A DNA stretch of 64,000 nt from Micrococcales bacterium UBA7469 (GCA_002479805.1 DLPB01000025.1:114092-178091); one strand, 5' to 3'. Counted from the stretch's first letter, positions 40,375 through 51,323 are shown. A program made the numbers and translations. Notes: generated by a model not told the origin, from the sequence alone.

Positions 40375-41177
40375 AGTTTTGCCTTGGCCTTATCAATCAT
40401 GAGACCGAGCTGCTCAGGTCCGTTTTTGGTGAGCTCTCGAGACATCGATGCGATAATTCGATGCGATGAAGCTCCAAAGATTTCCTTTAGATCTTCTAAC
40501 CTGGCTCCTTGCGCACCAAAGCCCGGGGCCAGGATTGGAATCTCAATGTCGCGCTCGGTGATGTGACCAATGCCAAATGCTTTGAGATCTTGAGTTGCGC
40601 CGATCACAACGCCCATCTCCCCTTGACCAATTTCCTTTGCGGCATCGATAACGTTAGCGGCGACGGTTTTGCCACCGATCAACGCCTGCTGCAGTTGGGC
40701 AGCCTCCGGGTTACTGGTCGCGGCGAGGATAAACAATCCACCTTGAACATCCTGTGCATAATGCAGGGTCTCTCGCAGCGATTCCGGCCCCAGATAGCCA
40801 CTCACCGTTAGCGCATCCGAACGCAGTGGCGAATCATCCCCGAACCAAGCCGAAGCGTAACCGAGCATTGTGGAACCAATGTCTCCGCGTTTAGCATCGG
40901 CAATCACAATCAAGCCGGCGTCCTTGGCCTCGCGAATAATCTCCTCGAGCGTTTGGTAACCGAGCGACCCAAAGCGCTCAAAAAAGCCAACCTGGGGCTT
41001 AATGATCCCCAAACGGTCTTGAGCGCTATCGATGATTCTAAGACCGTATTCACGGGCTCCAGCAGCTGAATCCGGTAGTTCCCAGTTGTCGAGCTCGCTC
41101 TCCGATGGGTCAATACCGATGCAGATCGCAGAGAATTTAGAGACCGCCTCGTCAAGCCGGGTTGAGAACTTAGCCAC
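40371..41177 (-). CDS. pyrF: Orotidine 5'-phosphate decarboxylase, type 2
   Basis: Makes UMP, the end product of the pyrimidine operon. About 268 residues from the GTG at 41177. The catalytic block [11 protein letters not shown] near 95 is of the longer type 2 (mycobacterial-like) OMP decarboxylase. The GTG is chosen because AAGGCGAG lies about 6 bases upstream and it overlaps the carB stop in GTGGCTAA. An in-frame ATG at 41204 would add nine residues deeper inside carB and cannot be excluded. The C-terminal GFGAQGA phosphate loop is present. Confidence 0.94.
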   Translation of the reverse strand: MAKFSTRLDEAVSKFSAICIGIDPSESELDNWELPDSAAGAREYGLRIIDSAQDRLGIIKPQVGFFERFGSLGYQTLEEIIREAKDAGLIVIADAKRGDIGSTMLGYASAWFGDDSPLRSDALTVSGYLGPESLRETLHYAQDVQGGLFILAATSNPEAAQLQQALIGGKTVAANVIDAAKEIGQGEMGVVIGATQDLKAFGIGHITERDIEIPILAPGFGAQGARLEDLKEIFGASSHRIIASMSRELTKNGPEQLGLMIDKAKAKL

Positions 41178-44100
41178 CGATGCTCGCCTTTCGCTCACGG
41201 GCATATTCTTGCAATGGCTTTACGTTGAACCTTCCCTCGCGGACCCGCTCGAATGAGCCAATAGCTGCGCTGAGCTGCGCGGCGGTTGTGAAGATTGGCT
41301 TATCGGCCGCGGTGGTAGCGGCTCTGATCTCGTAGCCATCGACGCGAGCATCTGCACCGCTTGGCGTATTTACCACGACGTCGACTTCACCGGCGGTGAT
41401 CATGTCCACGATCGAGCGCTGGCCTTCGGTTGCCTTGGAGTGCTTAATCACGGCCTCTGCCTGAATGCCGTGACGACCTAGCATTTTCGCAGTTCCCTCG
41501 GTTGCCAAAATTCGATAACCGAGTTGAGAAAGCCTTCTAACGGGCAGCAGCAACTGCGGCTTGTCGCGATCGGCAACCGATACAAACACCGTTCCGCTGA
41601 CCGGAAGTGATGAACCCGCTCCGGCTTGGCTCTTGGCAAAGGCGGTTGGGAAATCAACGTCGATGCCCATTACCTCGCCGGTAGAGCGCATTTCTGGACC
41701 CAATAGTGAGTCAACAAAGCGCCCGTCCTTGGTGGCAAAACGCTTGAATGGCAAGACGGCTTCTTTTACGGAGATTGGAGTCCCCGCTGGAAGGTGACGA
41801 CCATCTTGTGCCGGCAGGTGACCCTCGGCAACAAGTTTTTGGATACTCCATCCGGCCATTACCAAAGCGGCTGCTTTTGCCAACGTGATGCCTAGTGCCT
41901 TTGATACAAAAGGCACAGTTCTGGAAGCTCTTGGGTTTGCCTCAAGCACATAGAGGACATCGGACGCTAGCGCGAACTGCACGTTGATCAGTCCCCTGAC
42001 CCCCAAGCCTCGGGCGATTTCTTCGGTCGCCTTCGCAACACGATCGATCTGGGTTTCGCTGAGGGTAATCGGCGGCAGCGTGCAACTTGAGTCACCGGAG
42101 TGGATACCAGCCTCCTCGATGTGCTCCATGACGCCACCAACGAATAGTTGCTCGCCATCAAAGAGCGCATCAATGTCAATCTCAATCGCATCGTCTAAGA
42201 AGCGGTCGACGAGTAGCGGGTGCTCGCTGTCTACCAGGGCATGGTTTGCGATTCTGTCGAAGTAGCCGTGCAGGTTGAGTTCGTCGTAAACGATCTCCAT
42301 GCCTCGACCACCAAGCACGAATGACGGGCGGACTAGGACTGGGTAACCGATGCGATCGGCAACTGAGATGGCTTCCGTTAGGTTTGTTGCGATTCCGTTC
42401 GCGGGAGCCCGAAGGCCTGCCGCATCGAGAATCTGTTGGAATTGACCGCGCTCTTCAGCTTGATCGATTGATTCAGGGGTGGTGCCCAAAATCGGAATGC
42501 CGTAGGACTTGAGGCCCTTTGCCAATCCCAGTGCGGTCTGACCACCCAGCTGCACCATCACACCGAGTAGTTCTCCGGATTGCGATTCGGCATGAATAAC
42601 CTCGAGCACATCCTCTAGCGTCAATGGCTCAAAATACAGTCGGTCTGAGGTGTCATAGTCGGTTGACACGGTTTCGGGATTGCAGTTGATCATGATGGTT
42701 TCGTAACCAGCATCGCGCAGCGCGAAGGCGGCGTGAACACAGCTGTAGTCGAACTCGACACCCTGACCAATGCGGTTTGGACCAGAACCCAAAATCACGA
42801 GCTTCTTGCGATCCGATGGCCGCACCTCAGTCATCTGTTCGTATGAGCTGTAGTGATAAGGGGTTAGTGCAGGGAATTCACCGGCACAGGTGTCAACGGT
42901 TTTGAATACCGGCCTGAGGTCAAGGCTGTACCGGAGCTCTCGAATCTCAGATTCGCTAACTGAGCGAATCTGAGCGATTTGAGCATCCGAAAAGCCATGC
43001 TGCTTTGCGCGCTTTAGCACGTCACGGTCGAGGGACGGAACTGATGCCAGCCAGCTTGCCACCTCGTTGATTAGCACCACCTGGTCGATAAACCATGGGT
43101 CAATCTTGGTCGCTTCAAAGGCTTGCTCAGCGGAAATGCCTAGACGAAGCGCCTGCTGCAGCTGCACCACTCGCTCATCGGTTGGAGTCTTTATCTTCTC
43201 CAGTAGCTCGGTGGCCGATAGCGGTTGCGGTCCCCAGTGGAATGAGCTGCCGCGCTTTTCCAGCGAGCGCAGTGCTTTTTGTAGTGCTTGCGTAAAGGTT
43301 CGGCCAATTGCCATGGCCTCACCGACGCTCTTCATGGTCGTGGTTAGGGTTGGGTCAGCGGCTGGGAACTTCTCAAAAGCGAATCTGGGAGCCTTGACGA
43401 CGATGTAGTCCAGGGTTGGCTCAAAGGATGCCGGGGTAACACCCGTGATGTCGTTCGGAATCTCATCCAGGGTGTAGCCGATGGCTAGTTTGGCTGCGAT
43501 CTTGGCAATCGGGAATCCGGTTGCCTTAGATGCCAAAGCAGAGGATCTTGAAACACGCGGATTCATTTCAATGACAATGATTCGACCATCGACTGGATCG
43601 ACTGCAAACTGAATGTTGCAACCGCCGGTATCGACGCCAACCGCCCTGATGATCTCGATGCCGATATCACGGAGCTTCTGGTATTCGCGATCGGTCAGGG
43701 TCATTGCGGGTGCAACGGTGATTGAGTCGCCGGTGTGAACTCCCACCGGATCAAAGTTTTCAATCGAGCAAACCACAACGGTGTTGTCGTGTTTGTCGCG
43801 CATCAACTCGAGTTCGTACTCTTTCCAACCCAAGATTGACTCTTCTAGCAGCACCTCGGTGGTTGGCGAAGCCTGCAGGCCAGCCCCTGCGATTCTTATC
43901 AGGTCAGCCTCGTTGTAGGCAAAGCCTGAACCCAAACCACCCATGGTGAAACTTGGACGAACCACCATCGGATAGCCAAGGGCTGCAGCGCCAGCTAAAA
44001 CTTCGTCCATGTTGTGGGCAATAACGCTGCGTGCGACGTCTGCACCAGCATCCAGCACCAGCTGCTTAAAGATCTGCCTGTCCTCGCCAGCATTAATTGC

Positions 44101-44463
44101 GGCGACGTTGGCACCAATTAGCTCAACACCATATTTCTCTAGCGAGCCACGTTCATAAAGTGACATCGCAGCGTTGAGCGCAGTTTGACCACCGAGGGTT
44201 GGCAGAATCGCATCTGGCTTTTCCTTCTCGATGATCGCTTCGATAACCTCCGGAGTGATCGGTTCGACGTATGTGGCATCCGCGAAGTCAGGGTCGGTCA
44301 TGATGGTTGCAGGGTTTGAGTTGATCAGAATTACTCGGATCCCCTCCTCCTGCAGCACCCGGCAGGCCTGAGTTCCTGAGTAGTCAAACTCGCAGGCTTG
44401 ACCGATCACAATCGGGCCGGAGCCAATTACCAGTACGGATTTGATGTCATTGCGTTTTGGCAT
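41170..44463 (-). CDS. carB: Carbamoyl-phosphate synthase large subunit
   Basis: A 1097-residue subunit with two homologous ATP-grasp halves: carboxyphosphate-forming (about 1-400) and carbamate-phosphorylating (about 550-930). Each starts with a [25 protein letters not shown] type loop and contains an [10 protein letters not shown] or [10 protein letters not shown] metal-binding block. An oligomerisation segment (about 400-550) and a C-terminal MGS-like allosteric domain (about 940-1090) complete it. It shares one base with carA and feeds both pyrimidine and arginine synthesis. Confidence 0.98.
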   Translation of the reverse strand: MPKRNDIKSVLVIGSGPIVIGQACEFDYSGTQACRVLQEEGIRVILINSNPATIMTDPDFADATYVEPITPEVIEAIIEKEKPDAILPTLGGQTALNAAMSLYERGSLEKYGVELIGANVAAINAGEDRQIFKQLVLDAGADVARSVIAHNMDEVLAGAAALGYPMVVRPSFTMGGLGSGFAYNEADLIRIAGAGLQASPTTEVLLEESILGWKEYELELMRDKHDNTVVVCSIENFDPVGVHTGDSITVAPAMTLTDREYQKLRDIGIEIIRAVGVDTGGCNIQFAVDPVDGRIIVIEMNPRVSRSSALASKATGFPIAKIAAKLAIGYTLDEIPNDITGVTPASFEPTLDYIVVKAPRFAFEKFPAADPTLTTTMKSVGEAMAIGRTFTQALQKALRSLEKRGSSFHWGPQPLSATELLEKIKTPTDERVVQLQQALRLGISAEQAFEATKIDPWFIDQVVLINEVASWLASVPSLDRDVLKRAKQHGFSDAQIAQIRSVSESEIRELRYSLDLRPVFKTVDTCAGEFPALTPYHYSSYEQMTEVRPSDRKKLVILGSGPNRIGQGVEFDYSCVHAAFALRDAGYETIMINCNPETVSTDYDTSDRLYFEPLTLEDVLEVIHAESQSGELLGVMVQLGGQTALGLAKGLKSYGIPILGTTPESIDQAEERGQFQQILDAAGLRAPANGIATNLTEAISVADRIGYPVLVRPSFVLGGRGMEIVYDELNLHGYFDRIANHALVDSEHPLLVDRFLDDAIEIDIDALFDGEQLFVGGVMEHIEEAGIHSGDSSCTLPPITLSETQIDRVAKATEEIARGLGVRGLINVQFALASDVLYVLEANPRASRTVPFVSKALGITLAKAAALVMAGWSIQKLVAEGHLPAQDGRHLPAGTPISVKEAVLPFKRFATKDGRFVDSLLGPEMRSTGEVMGIDVDFPTAFAKSQAGAGSSLPVSGTVFVSVADRDKPQLLLPVRRLSQLGYRILATEGTAKMLGRHGIQAEAVIKHSKATEGQRSIVDMITAGEVDVVVNTPSGADARVDGYEIRAATTAADKPIFTTAAQLSAAIGSFERVREGRFNVKPLQEYARERKASIGG

Positions 44464-45590
44464 TAGTTGCGCTCCTGAATCATGCGTACAAACTTGTCAA
44501 ATAGGTAGTGGCTGTCGTGTGGTCCGGCGGCAGCCTCAGGGTGGTACTGCACTGAGAAGGCTGGAATGTCCAAGCACTCAAGACCTTCCACTACCTGGTC
44601 ATTCAGGCCGCGGTGGCTCACTCGCACGCGTCCAAAGCCCTCGGGTGACTCTTGCTCGTCTCCCTCAACTCGCACTGCGAAGCCGTGGTTATGGGCGGTA
44701 ACCTCAACACGGCCAGTTTCGGCGTGCATCACTGGCTGGTTGATGCCGCGGTGGCCAAAGGCCAACTTGTAGGTTTCAAATCCCAGAGCGCGGCCAAGCA
44801 GCTGGTTGCCGAAACAGATGCCAAAGAACGGCACGCCTTTTCGCAATACCTCGCGAAGCATGGCAACCTGTGCGCCGCTAGCCTGAGGATCTCCTGGGCC
44901 ATTGGAGAAGAAAACCGCACTCGGGTTACCTGCGAGGATTTGCTCCGCACTTGCGTTTGCCGGGTGCACCTCAACCTCTAGGCCACGTGCCGCAAGGTGC
45001 TCAATTGTCGAGCGCTTGATTCCCAGGTCCAAGATGGCAACCTTGCCAATACGGGATCCTTCGGCAGCAACGCTGTAAACCTCACTTGTGGTGACCTGAG
45101 CACTGAAGCTGGCTCCTTTCATCTCAGGGGCCGCAGTGACCTTGGCTAGCATTTGAGCCTCGGAACTGATGGAGTTGCCCGAGAAGATGCCTGCGCGCAT
45201 TGCTCCGGCATCGCGGATCTGCAGCGTGATGGCTCGGGTGTCGACATTACTAATGCCCACAATTCCCTGCTCGATCAGGTCTTGCAGCAAATCGCGCTCA
45301 GCGCGGAAGTTACTGGAGATTCGCGAAGGTTCTCTTACGACATAGCCAGCAACCCAGATTCGAGAGGATTCTTCGTCACGCTCATTGGTGCCAACGATGC
45401 CGATGTGTGGCGCGGTCTGCACAACGATTTGTCCGGCGTAGGAAGGATCTGTAATGGTTTCCTGATAGCCGGTCATGCCGGTGGCAAACACCAACTCGCC
45501 CAGGGTTTCACCCTTGGCACCATAGCTCTCGCCCTCAAAAACCAGTCCGTTTTCCAGGACTAGGTAAGCCTTATCCAATTTGCGCTCCAA
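44463..45590 (-). CDS. carA: Carbamoyl-phosphate synthase small subunit
   Basis: A 375-residue glutaminase subunit that passes ammonia to CarB. The N-terminal domain contains [10 protein letters not shown], and the C-terminal class I amidotransferase has the nucleophile Cys259 in [11 protein letters not shown]. The His/Glu pair lies in [12 protein letters not shown] near 350. The usual GHQ after the cysteine reads GNQ here, a small substitution. Its start lies inside the preceding membrane-protein gene (20-bp overlap). Confidence 0.97.
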   Translation of the reverse strand: MERKLDKAYLVLENGLVFEGESYGAKGETLGELVFATGMTGYQETITDPSYAGQIVVQTAPHIGIVGTNERDEESSRIWVAGYVVREPSRISSNFRAERDLLQDLIEQGIVGISNVDTRAITLQIRDAGAMRAGIFSGNSISSEAQMLAKVTAAPEMKGASFSAQVTTSEVYSVAAEGSRIGKVAILDLGIKRSTIEHLAARGLEVEVHPANASAEQILAGNPSAVFFSNGPGDPQASGAQVAMLREVLRKGVPFFGICFGNQLLGRALGFETYKLAFGHRGINQPVMHAETGRVEVTAHNHGFAVRVEGDEQESPEGFGRVRVSHRGLNDQVVEGLECLDIPAFSVQYHPEAAAGPHDSHYLFDKFVRMIQERN

Positions 45591-46056
45591 TCAGTTGCAA
45601 AACTTCATTTTCAAATTCTTTTCTGGCCGCAGCGTCGACGAACCTAAAGTGGCTGACCACCTGGGTGTCGCCAAGCGCCCAAGAGATCGCGGTTAGGCCA
45701 TCCCGCTCCACACCCTTGTCGATGGTTGCCGAGGCGGCGCTGATTCCCGCTATTTTCGAAGCCGGAATCAAGTAACCAACCTCGCCGGTGCGGACCACCG
45801 AAATTCCGGATGAATCCACGCCCAAGTTGGCATTTCCCCGCATCGCTAGGCCGTGTGCCCAAATGCGATCGAGAGGTCGCCCTTCAAACACGGTAGACAC
45901 GTAAAGCGCCTTGAACTTTCCAGTACCGGCTGCAGGGATCGGCTTCTCTATTGCTTGCTCCTGTAGCGCCCTTTTTTTGCGGGTGTTGCGCCAAATCAAA
46001 AGTGCAATCAGGGCAACCCCCGAGAGCATCAAGAAGCCAATAATTTCGCGCGTCAT
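45571..46056 (-). CDS. PH-like domain membrane protein of the pyr operon
   Basis: A 161-residue protein with one N-terminal transmembrane segment (about 5-22), a positively charged stretch (RNTRKKR) marking the cytoplasmic side, and a soluble beta-rich domain (about 45-155) resembling the bacterial PH-like domain. Genes of this type sit between pyrC and carA in many actinobacteria. The function is unknown, and the link to pyrimidine synthesis is only by position. It overlaps pyrC by 4 bp and carA by 20 bp, so it is tightly coupled to both. Confidence 0.75.
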   Translation of the reverse strand: MTREIIGFLMLSGVALIALLIWRNTRKKRALQEQAIEKPIPAAGTGKFKALYVSTVFEGRPLDRIWAHGLAMRGNANLGVDSSGISVVRTGEVGYLIPASKIAGISAASATIDKGVERDGLTAISWALGDTQVVSHFRFVDAAARKEFENEVLQLIGAQIG

Positions 46057-47327
46057 TTAATCTCCTGCAATTGAGAGTTCAAGACCGTAAAGCGGCCCTG
46101 GTAAATCGTGTGCACAACCTGCCCAGGCAACGAAATTCCGGCAAACGGGTTGTTTGTGCTCTTTGACTGAGTCTCAGAGGTGATCAAACGGCTCGCACTT
46201 GGGTCAATCAGGGCCAGATTGGCAATGGCTCCAACCTCGATTCGCCCTTGGTGACTGAGGCTGGCAATGTCGGCCGGCTTAGTGCTCAGGATCTGGGCAA
46301 ATTGCTCCCAGTCTCCCCCATTTTCAATTAGCACTTCCTGCAGAACCGAAGCCGCATGCTCCAATCCGACCATGCCAAAGGCAGCGTTCTGCCATTCGCA
46401 CTCTTTTTTCTCGGCCGAGTGTGGAGCGTGGTCAGTGCCCAGCACGTCAATGGTGCCATCCAGTAGAGCCTGCCTTAGAGCGATGGTGTCCTCGCGCGTG
46501 CGAAGCGGGGGGTTCACTTTATAGACCGGGTCGTAGCTTCGAACTAGGTCCTCGGTCAAAATCAAGTGGTGCGGTGTCACCTCAGCCGTGATGTTGATGC
46601 CACGCTTTTTAGCCCAGCGCACTACTTCAACTGCACCAGCAGTTGTTAGGTGGCAGACGTGCAATCGAGATCCGGTTGCTTCGGCTAGCAGCGCATCGCG
46701 CTCGATAATCGACTCTTCTGCGGCATTGGGCCAGCCAGCCAAACCAAGTTCGGTTGCCAGTGCTCCGGCATTCATTTGAGCGCCGACGGTGAGGGTTGGA
46801 TCCTGAGCGTGCTGCGCGATCACACCATTGAATTGCTTGACGGCCAAAAGCGCCTCACGCATGAGGTTCTCATCAAAGACACAAACCCCATCATCGCTAA
46901 ACATGCGAACCTTGGATCTTGCCGATGCAAGACCGGAGATGTCAGAAAGTTGCTCACCACGTAAGCCTTTGGTAACCGATCCGATCGGTTGAACTTCTAC
47001 CAGCCCCACCTTGATTCCAGCATCGAGAATAAAGTCTGCTACTTCGGCGGAGTCTGTGACGGGGAAGGTATTCGCCATCGCCATAACCGCTGTGTAGCCA
47101 CCTGCCGCTGCGCTTTTACTACCCGACTCGATGGTTTCGCTGGCCTCAAACCCGGGCTCTCTCAAGTGAGTGTGAACATCTACAAACCCGGGTAGCACTC
47201 GCAACCCGGCACAGTCGATTCCAGAAGCACTTGACTTACCAATCGTGGCGATGCGGCCTTCGACGATCTCAATGTCGGCTCCGTCACCATTTGGCAGCGT
47301 TGCATCTTTTAGGATTATTGGCTTCAT
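46053..47327 (-). CDS. pyrC: Dihydroorotase
   Basis: About 424 residues from the ATG at 47327, chosen because it forms an ATGA overlap with the pyrB stop; an upstream in-frame ATG at 47348 lies within pyrB. It is a class I zinc amidohydrolase. It shows the metal-binding [11 protein letters not shown] (about 50-60), further histidines in [12 protein letters not shown] and [11 protein letters not shown], and the catalytic aspartate in GTDHAPHS. It closes carbamoyl-aspartate to dihydroorotate, following PyrB. Confidence 0.96.
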   Translation of the reverse strand: MKPIILKDATLPNGDGADIEIVEGRIATIGKSSASGIDCAGLRVLPGFVDVHTHLREPGFEASETIESGSKSAAAGGYTAVMAMANTFPVTDSAEVADFILDAGIKVGLVEVQPIGSVTKGLRGEQLSDISGLASARSKVRMFSDDGVCVFDENLMREALLAVKQFNGVIAQHAQDPTLTVGAQMNAGALATELGLAGWPNAAEESIIERDALLAEATGSRLHVCHLTTAGAVEVVRWAKKRGINITAEVTPHHLILTEDLVRSYDPVYKVNPPLRTREDTIALRQALLDGTIDVLGTDHAPHSAEKKECEWQNAAFGMVGLEHAASVLQEVLIENGGDWEQFAQILSTKPADIASLSHQGRIEVGAIANLALIDPSASRLITSETQSKSTNNPFAGISLPGQVVHTIYQGRFTVLNSQLQEIK

Positions 47328-48253
47328 AGCGATTCTCCGCTCAGGCACCGGTAAAGCACGGCCATCCGCACTGCGACCCCATTTGCCACTTGCTTTAGGA
47401 CTTGGGATCTAGGGTCATCGGCAGCCTGGCTCGAGATCTCAAAACCTCGATTCATCGGACCCGGGTGCATAATCAGTGCGTCCTTTGACACCATCGCCAG
47501 GCGCTGCCCTTCAAGGCTCCAAGCACGCGAATACTCGGCGGGAGAGCCGAAGACCTCGCCTTCCATGCGCTCCTTTTGCACTCGCAGCATCATCACAACA
47601 TCAGGTTTCTCAGATAGCGCATCCTCGAAAGAGTTGAGAGAGCGAGTGCCCATTTCTTCAATGGCTTCGGGAATCAAGGTCTTCGGACCAGCAACTGTCA
47701 CGGTTGCTCCAAGCAGATTCAAAAGCAGGATATTCGATCTTGCGACTCTGGAGTGGCGAATGTCTCCGACAATCAAAACCTTGAGACCGGTTAGGTCCGT
47801 TAGGCCAAACCCCTGTCTGATGGTCAGCGCATCCAAGAGCGCCTGGGTGGGGTGTTCGTGAGAGCCATCTCCGGCGTTTATGACGCTCGCCGAAATCCAA
47901 CCCTGATCGGCAAGTAGTCTCGGAGCCCCGGAGAGCGGGTGACGAATAACAATTGCGTCTGCGCCAATGGCCTCCAGGGTCTGCGCTGTGTCCTTTAGTG
48001 ACTCTCCCTTGGACACCGAGGATGAATCAGCAGAGACGTTGATGACATCTGCGCTAAGACGCTTTGCAGCAACCTCGAAGCTAATTCTGGTGCGAGTGCT
48101 GTTTTCGAAAAACAGGTTCACTACCGTCTTGCCTCGCAAAAATGGCAGCTTCTTCACCTCGCGCTCGTTGATCTGAGATAGCTGCTGCGAGTTATCTAGA
48201 AGGGACAGCGCGGAATTTAGATCGAGTTCACGAATCGAAGTCAGGTGCTTCAC
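47324..48253 (-). CDS. pyrB: Aspartate carbamoyltransferase catalytic subunit
   Basis: A 309-residue transcarbamoylase. The carbamoyl-phosphate loop [13 protein letters not shown] is at about 50-62, the HPTQALLD motif near 135 and the aspartate-binding LRVQKERM near 224. No pyrI regulatory subunit is present, as usual for Gram-positives, so control is expected through PyrR. It overlaps pyrR by 4 bp. Confidence 0.97.
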   Translation of the reverse strand: MKHLTSIRELDLNSALSLLDNSQQLSQINEREVKKLPFLRGKTVVNLFFENSTRTRISFEVAAKRLSADVINVSADSSSVSKGESLKDTAQTLEAIGADAIVIRHPLSGAPRLLADQGWISASVINAGDGSHEHPTQALLDALTIRQGFGLTDLTGLKVLIVGDIRHSRVARSNILLLNLLGATVTVAGPKTLIPEAIEEMGTRSLNSFEDALSEKPDVVMMLRVQKERMEGEVFGSPAEYSRAWSLEGQRLAMVSKDALIMHPGPMNRGFEISSQAADDPRSQVLKQVANGVAVRMAVLYRCLSGESL

Positions 48254-48780
48254 TGCTCGATCACCACCTGATCAACGCCATCGGTTTGAGACAGCAAGAC
48301 TCGAACTCGCTCGGCTTTAGCGGTGGGCAAATTCTTGCCAACGAAATCGGGTCGAATCGGCAGCTCGCGGTGACCGCGATCTACCAACACAGCAAGCTTT
48401 ACCTGTCTAGGGCGACCCAGGTCTGTCAATGCATCTAGCGCTGCCCTGACGGTTCTGCCGGAATAAAGCACATCGTCAACCAGCACAACGACCTTGTCCG
48501 TTATGCCGCAATCCGGAATGGAGGTCTCGTGGATTTTGCGTTCAATTTTGGCGGTATCGTCTCGATACATCGTGATGTCCAAGACGCCGATGTTGCCTTG
48601 ATAATCGGGGTCAATTTGGGCAAGCAAGTTGTTGATGCGCTCAGCCAAATGCCTTCCGCGGGTTGGGATACCAAGCAGAACAAGGTCGGAAGGACCTTCG
48701 TTGGCTTCGAGAATTTCATGGGCAATGCGCTTTAGAGCCCGATCAATGTCGGGCGAATCGAGTACGACGCGCTCTTGCAT
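48250..48780 (-). CDS. pyrR: PyrR, pyrimidine operon regulator/uracil phosphoribosyltransferase
   Basis: A 176-residue PRTase-fold RNA-binding regulator. The PRPP-binding motif [21 protein letters not shown] is near 95-115, and VLLGIPTRG near 35 is the pyrophosphate loop. In Bacillus PyrR binds pyr mRNA when UMP is high and causes termination. In mycobacteria it represses translation. Here a PyrR-loop-like hairpin lies immediately in front of the pyrR ribosome binding site, so autogenous translational repression of the whole operon is likely. It is the first gene of pyrR-pyrB-pyrC-(PH protein)-carA-carB-pyrF. Confidence 0.96.
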   Translation of the reverse strand: MQERVVLDSPDIDRALKRIAHEILEANEGPSDLVLLGIPTRGRHLAERINNLLAQIDPDYQGNIGVLDITMYRDDTAKIERKIHETSIPDCGITDKVVVLVDDVLYSGRTVRAALDALTDLGRPRQVKLAVLVDRGHRELPIRPDFVGKNLPTAKAERVRVLLSQTDGVDQVVIEQ

Positions 48781-48787
48781 TTGAAGT

Positions 48788-48818
48788 CCTTCTTCGCCTC
48801 ACTGGACGAATTTAAAGG
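48788..48818 (-). promoter_or_regulatory. PyrR-binding RNA hairpin overlapping the pyrR ribosome binding site
   Basis: On the minus strand the leader contains TCCAGTGAGG closed by an upper stem TTCG/CGAA (48807-48810 with 48793-48796). This is a close match to the PyrR-loop consensus (UCCNGNGAGGYU). A lower stem CCTT (48815-48818) pairs with AAGG (48788-48791), leaving an asymmetric internal bulge of TAAA opposite G, as in known PyrR sites. That AAGG is the Shine-Dalgarno of pyrR, with AAGGA 6 bases before the ATG. Binding of PyrR-UMP should therefore hide the ribosome site. No terminator follows, which supports translational control. Confidence 0.85.
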
Positions 48819-48830
48819 TGGATGTCTCAA

Positions 48831-48836
48831 AGTATA
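48831..48836 (-). promoter_or_regulatory. Candidate -10 box of the pyrR promoter
   Basis: TATACT on the minus strand lies just after the nusB stop and about 50 bases before the pyrR ATG. A start a few bases downstream would give a leader of about 45 bases that contains the whole PyrR hairpin. The -35 region, inside nusB, is weak. Confidence 0.5.
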
Positions 48837-48842
48837 CAGCTG

Positions 48843-49262
48843 TTACAGCGCTTGCCGACCCTTTGCCAGGCGGGCTAGCACACCGTTAATAAATTTCGGA
48901 GAATCATCGGTCGACAGCTCCCCCGCCAAGGCAACCGCCTCCGAGATAGCTACCTCGTTTGGCACCTCGGAGTTGTGCAGGATCTCCCAGGCAGCTAGCC
49001 GCAAAATTGCGCGATCCACCGCAGGCATGCGCTCTAGCGACCAGTTGTCGGCGAGCATTTGAATCTCGGAGTCGATTTGGTATGCGTTCTCGAGATAGCC
49101 CGTGACCAGCATTTCTGCGTAGTCGAAGATCGGTTGCTGATTCTGGCGGTCTTCAACCTCAACTTCGGTTTGCTTCAGCAGGTCTAGGGCCGCATCACCG
49201 CGAACATCAGATGCGTATAGAGCATCTAGTGCGCGCTTGCGAGCTTTAGTTCGAGCGCTCAA
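48843..49262 (-). CDS. nusB: Transcription antitermination factor NusB
   Basis: A 139-residue all-helical RNA-binding protein that takes part, with NusE/S10, in antitermination on rRNA operons. It shows the N-terminal arginine-rich TKARKRALDALYASDVRG and the C-terminal PKFINGVLARLAKG signature. It directly follows efp with no spacer. Its partner RsmB in this window carries a related NusB-like domain but is a methyltransferase. Confidence 0.96.
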   Translation of the reverse strand: MSARTKARKRALDALYASDVRGDAALDLLKQTEVEVEDRQNQQPIFDYAEMLVTGYLENAYQIDSEIQMLADNWSLERMPAVDRAILRLAAWEILHNSEVPNEVAISEAVALAGELSTDDSPKFINGVLARLAKGRQAL

Positions 49263-49826
49263 CTATTCGCTCACGCGACCAAGGTAGTCACCGGTTCTCG
49301 TGTCAACCTTGACCTTGGTGTTGTTCTCGATGAACAGTGGAACCTGAATCTGGAAGCCCGTCTCCAAAGTCGCTGGCTTGGTGCCACCGGTTGAGCGGTC
49401 GCCCTGCAGCCCTGGCTCGGTGTAGGTGATCTCCAAGACCACAGAAGGTGGCAGTTCGATGTAGAGCGGAGCGCCCTCGTGCAGTGCAACGGTGGCCATT
49501 TGGTTCTCTAGCATGTAGTTAGCTGCGTCACCAACAGTCTCAGTCGGGATGGTGATCTGGTCATAGGTGGTGTTGTCCATGAACACGAAGCCGGTTCCAT
49601 CGTTGTAGAGGTACTGCATGTCGCGGCGGTCCACGGTGGCGGTCTCAATCTTGACACCCGCGTTGAATGTCTTCTCCACGACCTTGCCGGAAAGCACGTG
49701 ACGCATCTTGGTGCGAACGAAAGCCGGACCCTTACCTGGCTTGACGTGCTGGAATTCGATTACCGACCACAGCTGGCCTTCCATGTTCAGGACCATGCCG
49801 TTTTTGAGATCGTTTGAGGTTGCCAT
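49263..49826 (-). CDS. efp: Translation elongation factor P
   Basis: A 187-residue EF-P of three beta domains that relieves ribosome stalling at polyproline. The tip loop [13 protein letters not shown] (about 29-41) carries the lysine at the usual modification position. The C-terminal [22 protein letters not shown] is the family signature. AAGGAGAAAA precedes the ATG. It lies between aroQ and nusB, the common Gram-positive order. Confidence 0.97.
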   Translation of the reverse strand: MATSNDLKNGMVLNMEGQLWSVIEFQHVKPGKGPAFVRTKMRHVLSGKVVEKTFNAGVKIETATVDRRDMQYLYNDGTGFVFMDNTTYDQITIPTETVGDAANYMLENQMATVALHEGAPLYIELPPSVVLEITYTEPGLQGDRSTGGTKPATLETGFQIQVPLFIENNTKVKVDTRTGDYLGRVSE

Positions 49827-49853
49827 TTTTCTCCTTGTTAAACCTGTGAAATT

Positions 49854-50282
49854 CTAGTTGCGAGTCAGCTGACTAAGTGCCAAGAGATAGCTATCCACAC
49901 CAAATCCGGCAATTACACCGGTCGCTACTGCCGAAATTACGCTGTTGTGGCGGAAGCTCTCACGAGCGTGGGGATTTGAGATGTGAACCTCGATAAGCCT
50001 TGAGCGACCCTTCAGCATTGCGCAGGCGTCCCTGAGCGCATACGAGTAGTGCGTGAATGCGGCAGGATTCAAAATTACGTCGGCACTCTCTTCGAATGCG
50101 GCATGAAGCCAACTAATCAGCTGGTCTTCACTATTTGACTGACCAAAAACAAACTCAACCTGTGGAGCTTGGGCACGCAGTTTCGCCTCAATGTCGCTGA
50201 GGTTCATGGTGCCGTAGACCTCCGGTTCACGGGCTCCCAGCATGTTTAGGTTTGGTCCGTTTAGGACGTAGATCTTGCTCAT
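49854..50282 (-). CDS. aroQ: Type II 3-dehydroquinate dehydratase
   Basis: A 142-residue dodecameric dehydratase for step three of the shikimate pathway. It shows LNGPNLNMLGAREPEVYG with the catalytic tyrosine, NPAAFTHYSYALRDA and EVHISNPHARESFRHNSVIS. It follows aroB by 9 bp and completes the aroE-aroC-aroK-aroB-aroQ cluster. Confidence 0.97.
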   Translation of the reverse strand: MSKIYVLNGPNLNMLGAREPEVYGTMNLSDIEAKLRAQAPQVEFVFGQSNSEDQLISWLHAAFEESADVILNPAAFTHYSYALRDACAMLKGRSRLIEVHISNPHARESFRHNSVISAVATGVIAGFGVDSYLLALSQLTRN

Positions 50283-50291
50283 GGGTAAACG

Positions 50292-51323
50292 CTATTCCAC
50301 AATCGCCTGGAATGCGGTAAAAACCAGCTCCGGAGTTGGTGCGCTGAGGATGCCTGGCTTTCCAATTCCATCCAAGACCACAAATCGCAACGAGCCGGCT
50401 CGGCTCTTCTTATCGCGCTGCATGGTGGCCAGCAACTGCTCCCAGCGATCTGCTCGGTAAGTCATCGGAAGGCCCAATTTGCCCAGCACAGCGCGATGCC
50501 GTTCGACGTCAGCTTCTTTGAGCCTGCCGCTCAGCATCGACAGTTCAGCTGCGAAGACCATCCCGATTGAGATTGCAGCGCCGTGCCTCCACTTATAGCG
50601 CTCGGCATGTTCGATTGCGTGTCCCAGGGTGTGGCCGTAGTTTAGGAACTCTCGCTGACCCGACTCTTTGAAGTCAGCTGTGGTGATCTGCTCTTTGATT
50701 GCAACCGATCGTCGAATGATCTCTGTGAACATCTCACTTTTTACATCGGTAGCGGCATCAGAGGATTCAACCGCTTCCAGAATCCAAGGGTCTGAGATGA
50801 ACCCGTATTTGACCACTTCACCCATTCCCGCAAGAAGCTCATTGCGAGGAAGCGTTTCCAAGGTGTCGAGATCGATGATCACTCGGTGTGGCAAGTGGAA
50901 CGCTCCAACTAAGTTCTTACCCTCAGAGGTGTTGATTCCGGTCTTACCGCCAATCGCAGCGTCAACCATGCCCAAAAGTGTGGTCGGAATTAGCACCGAG
51001 CGAATGCCCCTGAGCCAGGTTGCGGCAACAAAGCCTGCAAGGTCAGTGGTGGAGCCACCACCGATACCGACCACTGCGTCATTGCGATGAAAATCCGCCT
51101 GACCCATTACCTGCCAACAAAAGGTGGCGACTTCAATTCGTTTGGCATCCTCGGCGTTTGGCACCTCGACCACCAAGGCCTCAAAGCCTTTGCTGCGAAG
51201 ATCTTCTTGAACCGCAAGTGCAGTGGCGCTCAGCGCCTGCGGGTGCAGGATCAGCACCTTCTTCACTCCGTCAAGTGACAGTGCAACCTCTGGTAGCAGT
51301 GACCTGCCTATGATCGAGGTCAT
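50292..51323 (-). CDS. aroB: 3-dehydroquinate synthase
   Basis: About 343 residues from the ATG at 51323, which overlaps the aroK stop as ATGA; longer in-frame extensions lie within aroK. It converts DAHP to dehydroquinate using NAD and zinc. It shows GIGGGSTTDLAGFVAATWLRG, PTTLLGMVDAAIGGKTGIN, GMGEVVKYG and the metal-binding HTLGHAIEH. Full family length. Confidence 0.96.
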   Translation of the reverse strand: MTSIIGRSLLPEVALSLDGVKKVLILHPQALSATALAVQEDLRSKGFEALVVEVPNAEDAKRIEVATFCWQVMGQADFHRNDAVVGIGGGSTTDLAGFVAATWLRGIRSVLIPTTLLGMVDAAIGGKTGINTSEGKNLVGAFHLPHRVIIDLDTLETLPRNELLAGMGEVVKYGFISDPWILEAVESSDAATDVKSEMFTEIIRRSVAIKEQITTADFKESGQREFLNYGHTLGHAIEHAERYKWRHGAAISIGMVFAAELSMLSGRLKEADVERHRAVLGKLGLPMTYRADRWEQLLATMQRDKKSRAGSLRFVVLDGIGKPGILSAPTPELVFTAFQAIVE

